Origin: Rugalucina vietnamica
Taxonomy: Eukaryota > Mollusca > Bivalvia > Lucinida > Lucinidae
Length of the DNA stretch: 64,000 nucleotides
NCBI GenBank assembly: GCA_964017185.1
Contig: OZ024873.1
Span: 49,524,760 to 49,588,759, forward strand
Direction: 5' to 3'
The position numbers were made by a program, and so were the translations under genes. This document shows, piece by piece, positions 13,001 to 28,556 of the stretch (the first letter of the stretch is position 1; each line of letters opens with the position of its first letter). The notes under the pieces are model-generated. The model did not search any database. It saw nothing but the letters and a program-made list of their open reading frames with translations, and was not told the origin of the DNA.

Positions 13001-16000
13001 AATCACTGAAAATATAAATGATGAGCATTACGATTCGAATAAAAAACAACACATTATCATAATTGTGTTACATGTACTTCTTAAGGATTGAAAATCAGCA
13101 ATTGAGATTTAATGGCGGGTGTCTTTCTTGGATCCACATATCCAATCATAATAGACACGCGCGTGTTCTTAAATGAAGAAAATCCCTTCTACATGTAGCC
13201 AAAGGTGTATAAGATTTAAAACAGTACTGTAACCTACTATAAATTGAGAAATTCACTATTTCCAAAATTTAAGAAAAAACATTGCCACTTGTTTTATTAA
13301 GTGGTGATTTAAGATGGAAAAAATACCTTCCGCATTCCCGCTGCAATCTGAAAATATTGAAACAACCAAGATTAAAGCATACACACAAACAGTTTCTATC
13401 TGTCTCTGAATAGTTTGTCCAAGAACTGAGTAATAAGGATAACTGATACCGTCTCAGCAAGTCGACAGTTGTTGCAAATATATAGTTACTCCAAAATGAT
13501 TCGTTTCTTATAATTCTGAGAGAGAAATTGTGCTGCTATAGAGCAACCGTCATTTCAATCTTTTCATGTCTAATCATTTTATGTATATTATGAAAGGCTG
13601 TGTTATATTAGATAGGTGCACGCACTAAAAGGGCTTGGGACGAGTGGTAAAGGGTTCTAGAGGGTGAGGATCTGGCTTCGATACCTACCGACTCCGTATA
13701 GTGTTACTTAATGGAACAAAGTTTAATTTAATTTAATTAACTTACGATTGATTGTCATGGCCAAGTAGTTGAGGTTTACCCTCATTTTCTCGAACAATTC
13801 TAGTTGCCCATCTACAAGATAAAATATAACATGTTAAAATAAGGAATGACCACCCATAAAATTAAAAGAAGAAAAGGTAGAATTAATTAAAAGCAATTAG
13901 AATGTAATGTTGTGCAAGCCAAGAGATTCATTCTTGGAGTAAGTGCTCCTGTACGTGTGTCAGTTTTACCAATATCAGTGACCAACAAGGAACGGAAAAA
14001 TAACCAATATAACACTCCGAATGATTGAAAAGCACAACAATAAACATCAATATATACACAACGCTATAATTGTAATGGAGCGTAAATATATAGCTCATAG
14101 CCAAAGAGTAACCAGCAAGGAGGCTTTATAAGCCAAACGATATTTTTCGCAAAAATGACACCACAGGCCATCGTCAACCTTTACGTTTTAAATTTATCTT
14201 ATGATCTGAAACTACACTAACCTGAGCCATTGTACATGTACGTTTCGTCGTAGGGCAGCATTCCCTGAACGAGTCCACATTTATCGTCTGTTCCATGACC
14301 ATGACCCTCATCGATCCGCTCCTCCAAAACTGGAAAAATGAAACATTAACTATAATTGACGGAAAATTATATACAAATGATGCTGAAATAACCGATATAA
14401 TATCCAAGTGGAGATTTAATATAATGCAGCAAGTCCCAGTCAAGTGTGAACAATGGTGTGATATATAATTCATTCTAAATTTGCTAGACGGGACAGTGGT
14501 AATGTGGCGGAACCCAATGGTAATGATCTATCATGGTGCGAAATAGCACCGTAGCATGTGTTTTATTGTTCAATGCCCCGTTGAGCTTATTCATTGCTTC
14601 TTTCATTTCTGCCAAAAAAGGGATGAATTGACGCCTCAGTATATTGCATTATATCACAACACCCTAGTAAATAACTATGGCATGTATGTAAAGATTGTTT
14701 GACTAAACCAATATTCATAGGTATATTCTGAAACGTCCAAGGTTGCAGAGGGTTTGAAGGGAGGCATGAAGCAGGTGATATATTTTCGCGTTATAAACAC
14801 AAACTTAAGATGTACAAGTTATACATAGACCTACACATGTACATACGAGCATTGTTATCAAAATCAATGGTCGTTCAAACAATAAAGCAAGAATTAAACA
14901 AAAAAAATAATGTGAAATAATAATCGTAAATGCATTTTAAGATTTAAAATCGTAGTTTTTGTCACAAGTTTCGAACGATCTAAAATGCAGCGTAGTTGTG
15001 GAGCAGTACTGAAGGGTGACATCAGATGGTCCTAGTTCTCAATACACCATTAAACAAACCACATATTTTATCATTTAAATTATTCCATCAATAAAGTAAA
15101 ATTATGTATTCGTATAGTGGTAATCTGAGCTCAAAACTCGCTACCCCCATAGATACATCAACTTGTATATACTCTGGCCAGGTGCCTATATCCTTTCAAG
15201 GCACCCTCTGCTTACGTCATGAACATCAGTCATTCAGCGACATGTATATATGTAATGCACTAAAATATAAACCAATGACAATGACGTAACAGTTGACATT
15301 TGCTAATTAACACACAGTTGATATCTATGCTATTAATACAAGTTATACTGCCAAAACGGTGATCTTTGTAATATTTATATCGCTTACAGCATATTTCAAC
15401 ATGATACATGTAACATTAAGTTGTTAACAATCCGAAGCGGCAATGCCAGATATCCAAATGTCAGTCACGTACTGAACGTTTTGGTATACCAAAATGCAAA
15501 CTTAAATGCTAAACGGTGTTGCGGTAATCATGTGACTAGCCGTATTTTCAGTTGTTTAGGTTAATACGGTAAGTAATAATTATTAGTCCATTTTTACAGT
15601 ATATTGAGTAGATGGTAACATTGACTTTGTTAAAAAACTTTCGATCAACAAAACTGTTATCTTATTTCAAAAACAAGTAGAAACAATCCTAGAAATAGCA
15701 ATCACTGCTTAAGTTGATATGTAAAATTTTATTCAATTTTTCATTGGAAAGAAAACTATACTTACGACCGGCTATTAATTCTGAAAATAAGTTAATATGC
15801 ACAAATTAGTAATGAAAACAACTTACGAATATTACATGATTGTCTTTGTTGTTGGTTTTGTTGTTGTTATTTTATATGAAATGAGCCGCATCGTGAGAAA
15901 ACCGGATTTTTGCCTAGGCGAAAACAAAGGCGCAGATCAGCTTCGCGGTAACCGCGAAGCTGATCAGCGCCTTTGTTTTCGCTACTCGGATAGTACAATT

Positions 16001-16213
16001 CCTCTTCTACTTAAATCCGAAATTTCAAGCTTCTAGCTCTTTTCTGAGCTTGTACAGGCCGGTGTGTGTCGGACCTGGTCGGAAACCCCGAAGACCGGTT
16101 TTCTCGCGTCGCGGCTCAAATAGTATTACTAAGCATCGTGAACTGGCACGAGCAGAGCCGAATTCCTGCCCCATAAAACTAAGATGGATACTTACCAAAG
16201 TCAGAAAGAAGTA
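4482..16213 (-). CDS. Locus B downstream microexon series (alternative 3' half)
   Basis: Ten exons, 16213-16196, 15780-15766, 14329-14222, 13811-13746, 13005-12958, 12110-12015, 10014-10000, 9679-9665, 6361-6329 and 4510-4482, follow the Gly/Tyr exon on the same strand. All internal ones are phase 1 to 1. No separate signal-peptide exon was found between 16214 and 16851. Spliced directly to locus B exon 3 they give a 186-aa secreted protein without Gly/Tyr repeats. The peptides are acidic to neutral (for example ERIDEGHGHGTDDKCGLVQG and YFNLDPNIGVAELESAYNYE). Similarity to the locus A tail (NLNY versus NLEY) supports their belonging to the same gene type. They could instead be a separate gene whose first exon I missed. 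Confidence 0.65.
4688..5140. mobile_element. Palindromic MITE P1, copy 4 plus a nearby partial copy
   Basis: A full copy spans 4688-4965, with the inner arms around 4800-4850. A second left end (cgaaaacttgcccatgcaat) with about 75 bp follows at 5060. Confidence 0.75.
5489..5783. mobile_element. Palindromic MITE P1, copy 5
   Basis: It shows both ends and a strong inner palindrome around 5605-5675. Confidence 0.75.
6329..6361 (-). CDS. Locus B exon: 33 nt, FDCNMRYLHE
   Basis: Acceptor tactttttgcag and donor gtaagt, phase 1 to 1. It contains a third Cys. Confidence 0.73.
7010..7045. repeat. Poly-A run
   Basis: About 36 A with no interruption. Other A or T runs are at 32666-32714, 52537-52563 and 63692-63726. 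They may be retroelement tails or assembly-prone homopolymers. Confidence 0.9.
7355..9206 (+). mobile_element. Element with a 166-bp tandem array and inverted ends
   Basis: The left side has ccattggtcctgtagctcac and the right end gccttcggctcaggtgagct. Between them the word aggaccattagccattg recurs near 7697, 7862, 8028, 8198, 8363, 8529, 8695 and 8861, a period of 165-170 bp. Each unit has a Gly/Pro-free GC block (ccccggggcgtggccaaatt). A (GGAC)n stretch lies at 9106-9150. Minus frames of 96 and 97 codons here are repeat shadows. Confidence 0.85.
9665..9679 (-). CDS. Locus B microexon: 15 nt, RDVIT
   Basis: Acceptor cacttctgttacag and donor gtaagg, phase 1 to 1. Both flanking exons give open reading through it. 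Confidence 0.7.
10000..10014 (-). CDS. Locus B microexon: 15 nt, WPPEC
   Basis: Acceptor tttttcattcacag and donor gtaagt, phase 1 to 1. It carries the downstream series' second Cys. Confidence 0.72.
11850..11986 (-). mobile_element. tRNA-like SINE head
   Basis: The minus strand reads ccgtggccgagtggttaatg (A-box-like) with ttggttcgactc (B-box-like) about 85 nt further on. The spacing is longer than a normal tRNA unless it has a Ser/Leu-type variable arm. Confidence 0.4.
12015..12110 (-). CDS. Locus B exon: 96 nt, YFNLDPNIGVAELESAYNYE
   Basis: Acceptor acataatttgcag and donor T|gtgagt, phase 1 to 1. The peptide continues KDYAVNNYGSV and is rich in Tyr and Asn. The DPNIGVAELE stretch is loosely EF-hand-like, but the spacing does not make a convincing loop. 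Confidence 0.82.
12271..12551. mobile_element. Palindromic MITE P1, copy 6
   Basis: The near-perfect inner palindrome (12372-12450) and both ends are present. It sits in an intron of locus B. Confidence 0.8.
12958..13005 (-). CDS. Locus B exon: 48 nt, ITQYAVDYLINMAND
   Basis: Acceptor tttatattttcag and donor G|gtaagg, phase 1 to 1. The peptide is amphipathic and follows the previous exon in frame. Confidence 0.83.
13620..13720 (+). mobile_element. Possible SINE-like fragment
   Basis: gggcttgggacgagtggtaa and ggcttcgatacctaccgact resemble degraded A and B boxes. The evidence is weak. Confidence 0.25.
13746..13811 (-). CDS. Locus B exon: 66 nt, GQLELFEKMRVNLNYLAMTI
   Basis: Acceptor attttatcttgtag and donor gtaagt, phase 1 to 1, 21 complete codons. 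It aligns by eye with EIFHA-AMNLEY of locus A (42482-42468 plus 41077-41039). Confidence 0.83.
14222..14329 (-). CDS. Locus B exon: 108 nt, acidic His/Gly segment
   Basis: Acceptor catttttccag and donor G|gttagt, phase 1 to 1. It codes LEERIDEGHGHGTDDKCGLV then QGMLPYDETYMYNGS, the longest internal exon of the downstream series. A short GHGHGTDD stretch could bind metal, but that is only a guess. The 99-aa minus frame here is in another frame. Confidence 0.82.
15766..15780 (-). CDS. Locus B microexon: 15 nt, ELIAG
   Basis: Acceptor acttattttcag and donor gtaagt flank 15 nt in phase 1 to 1. With neighbours it reads ELIAG. Confidence 0.72.
15880..16120. mobile_element. Palindromic MITE P2, copy 2
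   Basis: The central perfect palindrome (ggcgcagatcagcttcgcgg and complement, about 15930-15973) and both terminal repeats are present. It lies in an intron of locus B. Confidence 0.8.
16196..16213 (-). CDS. Locus B microexon: 18 nt, LLSDF
   Basis: Acceptor gctttttattag and donor G|gtaagt, phase 1 to 1. It is the first exon after the Gly/Tyr terminal exon. Confidence 0.68.
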
Positions 16214-16560
16214 CTAATAAAAAGCGAACAATCAGTTATGCGAGTAAGCAGCTCTTTTTCAAATGGTGGTCATGTAGTTATCAAAATCAAACATATATAT
16301 ATAGGCATGCATATCGAAGACACACTGCTGAAACAGACACTTGGGGAAGCGCTTTAGACTGGTCAGTCATGCATATATAAAACTACTGTGAGCCTTAAGC
16401 GATGTTTCATGCTCCTTTAATGGAAATAGCAAATTGTGATTTGTCATTTGCAGGTAACAAACACACTGGGCACGGTATTGTATGCTTAGTTCCACTTATA
16501 ATTAATAAATATTAAATATGCATGAAAAACATATCACTACTGTACATACATAATCACGGG

Positions 16561-16612
<52 letters not shown>
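16561..16612. repeat. (ATT)n microsatellite
   Basis: About 17 ATT units between the locus B Gly/Tyr exon and the next downstream exon. Similar short runs occur at 19111-19150 and 27907-27940. Confidence 0.95.
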
Positions 16613-16614
<2 letters not shown>

Positions 16615-16821
16615 ATATGAGCATGTTTGTGTACACAGATATATGAATACTATGTCATCGACAAAATTCCATCATTAACTATACAACATAAACATACTAG
16701 GAGAAGAACTCAATAAGTACTTGTGCTTTCGTTCCAATCCTTTAAATTATTTGTATTTGTCAATGTATATGTATGCTGTTCTTATATATGAAATAAATAT
16801 GTTTAAACTAATGACGGTCCC

Positions 16822-16827
16822 TTTATT
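16822..16827 (-). terminator. PolyA signal AATAAA of locus B short form
   Basis: The hexamer sits 25 nt downstream of the TAA in the only frame that continues from the upstream exons. Confidence 0.65.
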
Positions 16828-16851
16828 TCAAATGTTATCATATTTACGAAA

Positions 16852-20633
<3,782 letters not shown>

Positions 20634-20693
20634 TGTTCTGCAGACTGTCACGACCAAAGTCAAAAAGGAAATGGGAATTTTTCCTCAAGTATC

Positions 20694-20713
20694 AGATATA
20701 TAAGTATATAAAT
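20694..20713 (-). promoter_or_regulatory. TATA-like promoter element of locus B
   Basis: The minus strand reads catttatatacttatatatc about 60-80 nt upstream of the ATG, a reasonable position for a TATA box with a short 5' UTR. No experimental start site is known. Confidence 0.4.
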
Positions 20714-20759
20714 GGCCCTGCTGAACAGTAATTTGATCTTTATTAAATTGAATTTATAA

Positions 20760-22130
20760 AAAAGTAAATTTGCCGATTTTACGCTATAGGCATAGTTTCG
20801 AAATACTTTTTGTTCGTCAATATTCAAAAGATGTTTTGTCTTGCACCGAGTGGGTTGACTGTTTGCTTTTCATGTAAAATCGAAGATACTTATCTTTCTG
20901 TCGTATATTTAAAAATTTTCAATTCATACATCGTGATTTATTAAAATGCAAATGCAGCTATAGTCACGATTAATCTTCAATGAACTCAGGATTATCATAA
21001 TAAGAGAAAAATTATGAATTCATTAAACGATATTTGAGACGCGATTGAAGAAAAAAATCTTTCAAAAGCATTCAATTATTATATATTTTTCAATGCTTGC
21101 ATTAGATTGCAAAACTATTCTTAATCGTTTGGCGCTTATTTATTCATACCGTTATTATATAAAAAAAAAAAATCTTCTTGTTTTGTAGTCAGGGCGATGC
21201 CGTGCGTAAATAGTGAAAAACAAATCAGCTGGTAAGTGGTACATGTATCTGTACTTTGCTCTTCAATTATGACACCAGAAAACAGGTGTTTATCTATGTG
21301 TTTTCATAGAAATTATACAACTTTCAATTGATACATGTACTTCAACGATTTATTGGAAAGGTCCTCAGACCTTTCCACTGTATTCAGTCTAAATGCAGTA
21401 AATTTTGAGCTGGTTCTATTCATTTTAAATCTAAATTGGTCATCGCTGTCGTTGAAAAAAGATCGATACAAGAAACAAGTCCAAAATCACTGTACAGCAT
21501 CCAATACGCAGCAAAACATATCCTGTAAGCAATGGAAATAAGACAGTTCACCAACAAGCCGCACCACCGACCCGTTTAGTGTATACGTTTCCGATAGATT
21601 CGGGGTGAGTTTGAAACAACGACAGTTAAAAGGCTCGGTTTTTACTCTGCTCAAATTTAATTCTTGTATTTGATTTGATTCTTCTAATAACACAATCAAC
21701 TCTCATTTTGTTACTTTTCTGTACACTATTTAAAAGTTTAATGCGCCTTTAAGATGCAATCCACACGCATGTTATCCTCGTGAGGAGGTATTGCAGTATA
21801 AAATAAAAACAAAGAAAGGACATATAGTTTTTTTTTCTTCGTTTTTGCTTATGATGGATCCATTGCTGAGTCGTGTACTAGTATCTTATGACGTAACATG
21901 CTGTTCTAATGCACCGTAGCAGACTGCGGGGAAAAACAGCAGTGGTTTTACTAACAAGTTGTCCCCGCAGGACTTGGATTTTAGCGGGGATTTGCTGGAT
22001 CAAAAGTTAAAGTCCCCGCTATTCCCTGAGCGTGGCGACCGTGGTTACAAATGCCTAGTGGATAATCGTTCATAATAATTATATTCTCCGTACTTAGTTC
22101 AAAACCGTGTCAGAGAGTTATCTGCACCGC
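20760..22130. other. Stretch upstream of locus B
   Basis: Apart from short AT-rich runs I see no convincing exon, repeat family or RNA gene. Confidence 0.4.
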
Positions 22131-22271
22131 ACATGATATTTATGAGCATTCCGGTCATTTTCCGAGTAATATCCGATATCCGAGTAACACAAGTAACCCG
22201 AATAGCAATCCCGAAAAGCTCGAGTTACACCCGAACTACTGTAATACGCATGCGGCATCTACGCCATGCTT

Positions 22272-22452
22272 TTGGCTGGGTCAAGAGCAAACCAACATTT
22301 GGCATATGCCAAAACAAAGCTGCAGATAGTCTCCAACTATGTCTAACACAAACAAGGGTGTACAGACAACCAATTTTTGTTTTGGATAGAGGAATTGTAC
22401 TGTCTGTGTAGCGATAACAGAGGCGCTGATCAGCTGTGCGGTACCAAACTCA
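22272..22452. mobile_element. P2 copy, strongly diverged
   Basis: It contains gagcaaaccaacatttggca, gatagaggaattgtactgtc and gaggcgctgatcagctgtgc. Confidence 0.5.
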
Positions 22453-22656
22453 GCGTTTATTTTTTTTTTATTTTTTGCATTGATCATGTTCAGGATTAGT
22501 GTGTTTTTTACTCAAAGCCTTGCTATTCTTGCACATAGTATTTTGCTAAAATAAAGCGTTTATTTTTTATTTTTTTGCATTGATCATGTTCAGGATTAGT
22601 GTGTTTTTTACTCAAAGCCTTGCTATTCTTGCACATAGTATTTTGCTAAAATATAG
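22453..22656 (+). repeat. Tandem duplication of about 103 bp
   Basis: Two copies (22453-22555 and 22556-22656) of gcgtttattttttttttatt...gcacatagtattttgctaaa are nearly identical. Confidence 0.9.
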
Positions 22657-22889
22657 GGTGTGCATAAAATCAAACATTGACCGTTGACTCCCGAGGAGGA
22701 ATAAGAATGTTTGTTAGTTTCTTGACTGGTAAAAGAGGAAAGACTTGCAAAGAACAACTATAGTGAACGTTGGCATTATTATAGCCCCGCTTTGAAAAAG
22801 TGCTCCTATACTGGATTCACCCTGTCTTTCCGTGGGTCTGTGGTTACTTGTTTCCGTTACCACTAATATCGTGAGAACCAATTGATAGA

Positions 22890-24130
22890 ATTAAGAGTAA
22901 TGGCCCTTGATAACTCTGTCATAATTTCGTTTCCACTCAATATCTTCAGAATGAATTGACATAATTGGATAAGCTTTTGTGTGCACATCAACGTTGACAA
23001 GATCTAGCTTGGGATTTTTAGAAGCCTCCGTGGCCTAGTGGTTAAGCTACTGACCTTGTAAACCAGGGACCGTGGGTTAGATCCCAGGCTTCTCCCGTCT
23101 TTCGGATGAGACTTTAAACCGGTGTCCCTTCTCCATATGACCATAGCTGTTGAGTGGGAAGTAGAATACCAAATCAAGCAACCAACTAGCTTGGGATTGA
23201 TAAGGGTCATCTTTGTGCAAATGGGAATGTTACCCGTCATGTTTTACAAATTTGTAACAGAGTTATGGCCCATGATTTTGTTTTAGGCTCAATACCTTTT
23301 ACACAGCGCTGAAGCTGGGCTATAATCGGATTCTCTGACACTTCTAGTTTTCCCGAATTTGCAACGGAGTTATGGCCCTACATTGATGTTTGAATTTCGT
23401 TTCCGCTCAATATTTTGAGAATAAATTCACAGAATTTAACCAAATTGTGTATGCACATAAACAAGATCTAACTTGGGATTGTTACATGTCAGTTTTCGCA
23501 AATTTGTAACAGAATGGATTAGCGTTAGAATTTCATTTCTGCTTAGTATCTTGAGAATGTTTTGACAAAATTCGATCATTTTTTGTAAACACATCAACAT
23601 TGACAGGATCTAGCCTGGGATTGTAACAGGTCATTTTTCGCCGATTTGTGCCCGAGTTATGGCCCTTGATTGATTTCAGAATTTTGTTTCCGTTCAGTAT
23701 CTTGAGAATGAAGTTACAGAATTTGACGTATGCACATCAACACTGACAAGATCTAGCTTGGGACTGATAGGCATCATTTTTTGTAAATTTGTAACGGAGT
23801 TATGGTCCTTGATTGGCGCAGAATTTTGTTTCCGTTCAATATCTGCAGAATGAATTAACAGAATCTAACCAAATTTTGTTATACACATCAACCTTGAGAA
23901 TATCTAGGTTTGGTTTACATCATTTTTCACAAATTTGTAATATAGATATAATTAACCTTGAGAATATCTAGGTATGGATTCCATCAATTTTCACAAATTT
24001 CACAAATTTGTAATCTAGATGTAGTGTTATGGCCCCTGACTGACCTCCACAATTTGACTGACATATAGCATCAAAAGTGATGAAGAGGGCTATAGTCAGA
24101 TTTTCTGAAAATTCTAGTTCGCGCTTATTT
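22890..24130 (+). repeat. Diverged tandem repeat of about 130-150 bp
   Basis: The words aatttgtaacggagttatgg, gaattttgtttccgttcaat and cacatcaacattgacaagat recur several times with many substitutions. A SINE-like insertion lies at 23022-23170. Confidence 0.55.
23022..23170 (+). mobile_element. tRNA-derived SINE
   Basis: gcctccgtggcctagtggtt (A box) and gtgggttagatcccaggctt (B box) are at tRNA spacing. A tail follows (ccgtctttcggatgagactt) that is not tRNA. Confidence 0.6.
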
Positions 24131-24149
24131 ACCGCCACTTCATACATTC

Positions 24150-25010
24150 AAGTTTTTAGCTCACCTCAGCTGAACACTTACCAAGCCAGCTTTTAGTATA
24201 CTCAACATCTGAGGTCCCTTAAATCCACCCCGATTTTAAAGGATCTTTATACCCCGCAAAACGAAGAATTAGTGGGGTATACATTTTTCAGCCTGTCCGT
24301 CATTCTGTGATTCCGTCAGCATTTGAAGGCTTTTATCTTTAACTTGAGTACCTTTCGTCCAATTTTGTTCAAACTGGAACCAAACCATAACCTTTCGACA
24401 ATGCACATTTGGTAGGAAAATAGGGACTGAAGGATCATTATTGCAAGAGTTATGCAACTTTGTAATTCATAATGTTAGATGTTTGCTATGGTACAAACAG
24501 TGCATACTTTGTGAAAACTCCTCCTACAGGTTTCAGTTTATCCTTTTAATACCTTGCAGTTATCTTTCAGACATTTTGAAGATGTGCATGAAGATTTTTC
24601 TTGAAAAAAAATATTGTTAACAATTTTACTGCGTTTGGAACTTAGCCAATTTTCATTCACTTTACATATTGAACAATGGCATACCGTGCCTACTTTGTGA
24701 AATCAACTCCTCCTAGACTTTTCAGTATATCCTTTTAATACTTTTCAGTTAACATTCAGCCATATTTCAGATGTGCATGAAGATTTTTCTTGATGCAAAA
24801 ATTATTTTGAAAAAGTTTACAGTGTTTAAACTTAGGCGATTTTCGTTCACATATTGAATAATGGGATATAGTACCTCCTGTACTTTGTGAAATCAAATCT
24901 TAGAGTTTTCAGTATACCCCTATAAAAACTTTGCAGTTATCTTTCAGACATATTGAAGATTTGCATGAAGGTTAAGAATATGGATAAACTGCAGCTCTGT
25001 GAAGAAGATA
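24150..25010 (+). repeat. Diverged tandem repeat of about 190 bp
   Basis: Three or four units share tactttgtgaaatcaactcc, cagtatatccttttaatact and gatgtgcatgaagatttttc. It is preceded by tagctcacctcagctgaaca. Confidence 0.55.
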
Positions 25011-25329
25011 CTTTGTAACTAGCAAACATGGTGTACAAGTTTTCAAGCATTGCTTGCAGCCAATTTCTTGTTTCCTCTGAAATCTCTAAAATGTGTTACT
25101 AGTGAACCACCTCTATCAACTAGCAGCAGACCTTTCTACTGGCTTGTTTTTAAAGAGGCCAACTTGTTGTTTACTGATGACAACTGCAATGTATGAAGGC
25201 AACAGATACATACAATGTATGCGTCGAATAAGAGTAGGAAAAGAAGGGTCCAGGAATTAGAATATTTAAGTTCAAAGTACTTGCCCAGACAAAGTTAAAA
25301 AGAGATGACAATATATCGCCGAAAGTTAA

Positions 25330-25570
25330 ATATGAGCCGCCCCATGGGAAAAGCAACAATCTGCATAGGCGAAAACAAAGGCGCAGATCAGCTTCGCGGT
25401 AACCGCGAAGCTGATCAGTGCCTTTATTTTCGCTACTCGGATAGTACAATTCCTCTTCTACTTAACTCCAAAATTTCAAGCTTCTAGCCTGCTTCCGTAG
25501 CTGTACAGGCCGGTTTGTGTCAGACATGTTCGGAAACCGCATTTTTGGTTTTCACATGAGGCGGCTCAGT
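25330..25570. mobile_element. Palindromic MITE P2, copy 4
   Basis: Both terminal repeats and the central palindrome (about 25371-25425) are intact. Confidence 0.8.
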
Positions 25571-25692
25571 CATGTTCCCTCCCTCCCAGTGTGGTAGCCA
25601 TTCGGCTAACATCAGCCACATCCATGAAAAGTATACTCCCTTGAAAACCAATTTTATATAGTAAAACTGAGATTAACAAGGGTATTCGTATT

Positions 25693-26815
25693 TTAGCTCA
25701 CCTGAGCCGTTAGGCTCACAAGGCGAGTTTATAGGATGGCCATGATCCGGCATTCCGACCGTCCACAATTTCAAAGATCTTTTCATCTGTAACCGCTTTA
25801 CCAATCAAAAACAATTTTTATATGAAACATCTATAGGAAGGGGGAACCAATATACATATACATGTATATATATAAATAAACCAGGTCACATGACAAAGAT
25901 GGCCGCCATGCCCATATATGATAAAAACCCTTCAAAAATATTCTTCTCCGAAACTGGTTGACCGATTTCAACGAAACTGGACATGAAGCATCGATGACTC
26001 AAGTACTACAATGTGTATATAAATCATACCCCTTTGATGACCTTGACCTATTTTACGGCAAGGTCAACATAGGTCGCCTATGCATTTGAATGGGCGAAAA
26101 CTGTTAAAATGTCATTTACAGGGAAAAACTTGCAGGAAATGAGCAACAGGACTGAATATTAATGATTCTGAAAACAACTGGACCCCAGGGGCTAATATGC
26201 TCCCACCCCGGGACAATATGCATGTATATCTCACCATAATATTCAAACATCTTCTTCTCTGAAACTGCGTGGCTAATAAAAGCCAAATTTTATATGAAGC
26301 ATCATTTTCTGATTGCACCTTTTCCTGATCTTTGCCTACTTGTACCTTTCTATTTTAAGGGGGGATCAATGTATATATAAATAATCCAGGTCACATGAAA
26401 AAGATGGCCGCCATGCCCATATAAGGAAAAAATCCTTCAAAAATCATCTTCTCCGGAACTGGTGGACCGATTTCACCGAACCTTGGCCTGAAGTATCGAT
26501 GACCTTGACCTATTTTACGGCAAGGTCAACATAGGTCGCCTATGCCTTTGAATGGGTAAAACTGTTAAAATGTCAGTTGAAGGGAAACATTTGCAGGAAA
26601 TTGGCAAATGGACAGGATATTGATTGTTATGAAAACAAAAGGCCCTAGACGGAATATTTCCTTCGGTATTCCGTTACCGAAGTGGAGCGGAGTGACAGTT
26701 AGCCAGCTGATCTAAAAAGGCCCTTGAGGCTTTTTTCCATAATATTCAAACATGTTAATTGGTATATAAATCACAACTCAGGTGAACGTTTACAGGACCT
26801 TTGGTCCTCTGGTTT
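25693..26815 (+). mobile_element. Tandem-repeat element with gctcacctgag start
   Basis: It starts gctcacctgagccgttaggc and ends ggacctttggtcctctgg, the same end types as the 7.4-9.2 kb element. An internal block of about 290 bp occurs twice (25880-26170 and 26380-26640), about 500 bp apart. A block at 26640-26725 (ttccttcggtattccgttac) recurs inverted at about 51140-51245. Confidence 0.65.
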
Positions 26816-27090
26816 TTATTTTTGATCCCAAACATAGATTTTGGGTTCTCGTTAGAACCGCCCCTGGCTTCTCTGTTGCTTGGTCCACCGGGGTTCAACT
26901 GTTGTTTTTTCTTTTGCTCCAGATTTTCAGTGATGTTGTTTGGCGCCTATGAGTCCCAATCGCCGTACAACTTTGTGTATCTGCGGGTCTTTGTTTTTCC
27001 CACCTCGGTTTTTGGAGTGGGAATGTCTTTCTGATTGCGCCATTTCCTTATCATCACCAACTTTAAAGTTTTCAAAATTATGAAACTTAC

Positions 27091-27176
27091 GACAAGAATA
27101 CGGCAAATATAGCTTTCTTGGTTGCCAAAAGATTTCCAAAAATGGTAATGGCGAAAGTAGTTCGGCCAACTACCCA
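27091..27176 (-). CDS. Isolated candidate exon, GSWPNYFRHYHFWKSFGNQE
   Basis: The minus strand shows acceptor caatgctgcag and donor gtaagt around 86 nt coding an aromatic-rich peptide continuing SYICRILV. The phase (1 in, 0 out) does not fit the two loci, and no partner exon was found. It adjoins a repeat fragment at about 26985-27060. Confidence 0.25.
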
Positions 27177-27591
27177 CTGCAGCATTGAACGGAACTGATT
27201 ACATTGCAATGATATGAATTGCACTGATTCACGGTAAACACCTTAAGCCCTAGTGAAGATACATCAAGAGGTCACATCTGCATATTCGGCAGCAAAATGG
27301 TCTTGGTTGCGTTTGTGGCCTAGATATAATGAACTTGTTTTTGGTGCTCGGAAGCTGCCTGCCTGCACACCTTTCCTCCTTCTCCTCGACACTACGACTT
27401 TGAAGTAGCATGCAAGTACCGCTTAGTTATTCTACACTTCGGGCGATAAGTACGAATCTGGCGACCGTGAAATGGACATACAAGTGACATGGACAGACTG
27501 TGACGAGGGTAAGAATTACGCTGTATACCTAATGTCTAATGTGCTTAGTCCAAGGGACCTAATTCTTTGACCTGACTTATGGAAGAAAGTC

Positions 27592-27593
<2 letters not shown>

Positions 27594-27622
<29 letters not shown>
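27594..27622. repeat. (AC)n microsatellite
   Basis: About 14 AC units. A (GTTT)n run of about seven units is at 50938-50965. Confidence 0.93.
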
Positions 27623-27629
<7 letters not shown>

Positions 27630-27903
27630 AACATGGGTGATGGAGAGATATAAAATAGACCAATAACGTGTTTACTATATGTTTTATTACAAAACACACG
27701 GACATAAGTAGTGACAAACAGAAACATTCATATGTTTATGTTCTAAATGATGGTGACATACAATTTATCTCTTGAATTTAAGAGAAATACATGTATATAA
27801 TTCTTTAACTTTTGGTTAATCTTGTTTTTCTTAACCTTTGAAATAAATTGAATATTATCAAACAATCGGCTAAAATCGGAAGTTAGAATCGGAAATGGTT
27901 GGC

Positions 27904-27939
<36 letters not shown>

Positions 27940-28398
27940 CTCACCCCCATACCCCACATGGTTTTCCACCTTGATGATTGTCAAAATCAACACAACATGG
28001 CAAAATAAAGTAATACATTTCAGTCAATGCAGCAACATTTAAGACAAAATGAATATCATAAAACAATACTATTCAGTGAAATACACAACAACATGGAATA
28101 GATAATAGACAATAATAATAATTGCAAAAGCCACACTGCACACGACATAGCATGTATTATACATGTATAGTCTTGTTTCTGTGACCATGCCGGCTGACCT
28201 TTGCTATCAGGTATGTATTCTTTGATGAGATTGCTCAAATAGACATTTTAGTAATGATATTCATCTTCATTCCGTTCGATGATGTTTGAAAGTATTCAAA
28301 ACGAGTAAAAATTCCTGCGTTAACTTTTACAAACATAAAGCGGCACGGTGTCAAGAAATGCAATACTCCAGGAAAGCTTCAAAATTCATTTGGTCTCA

Positions 28399-28470
28399 AC
28401 ATCGAAACTCTTGACTTTGTTTTCGCATCTTTAAACATCGAAACTCTTGACTTTGTTTTCGCATCTTTAA
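28399..28470 (+). repeat. Two perfect 36-bp tandem copies
   Basis: The unit acatcgaaactcttgacttt + gttttcgcatctttaa occurs at 28399 and 28435. Confidence 0.93.
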
Positions 28471-28556
28471 GTTATTTCGTTTCAAATCTACTTTCTCGTG
28501 ATTTCATGTATTCAAATCTCACATGAAAAGTTATTGATTTTTTTTCCGCGATTTTT

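Noticed and set aside
24175..24200. Donor-like gtaagtgtt on the minus strand
   Set aside because: The only acceptor would give an 8-nt exon that breaks frame, and it lies within repeat sequence.
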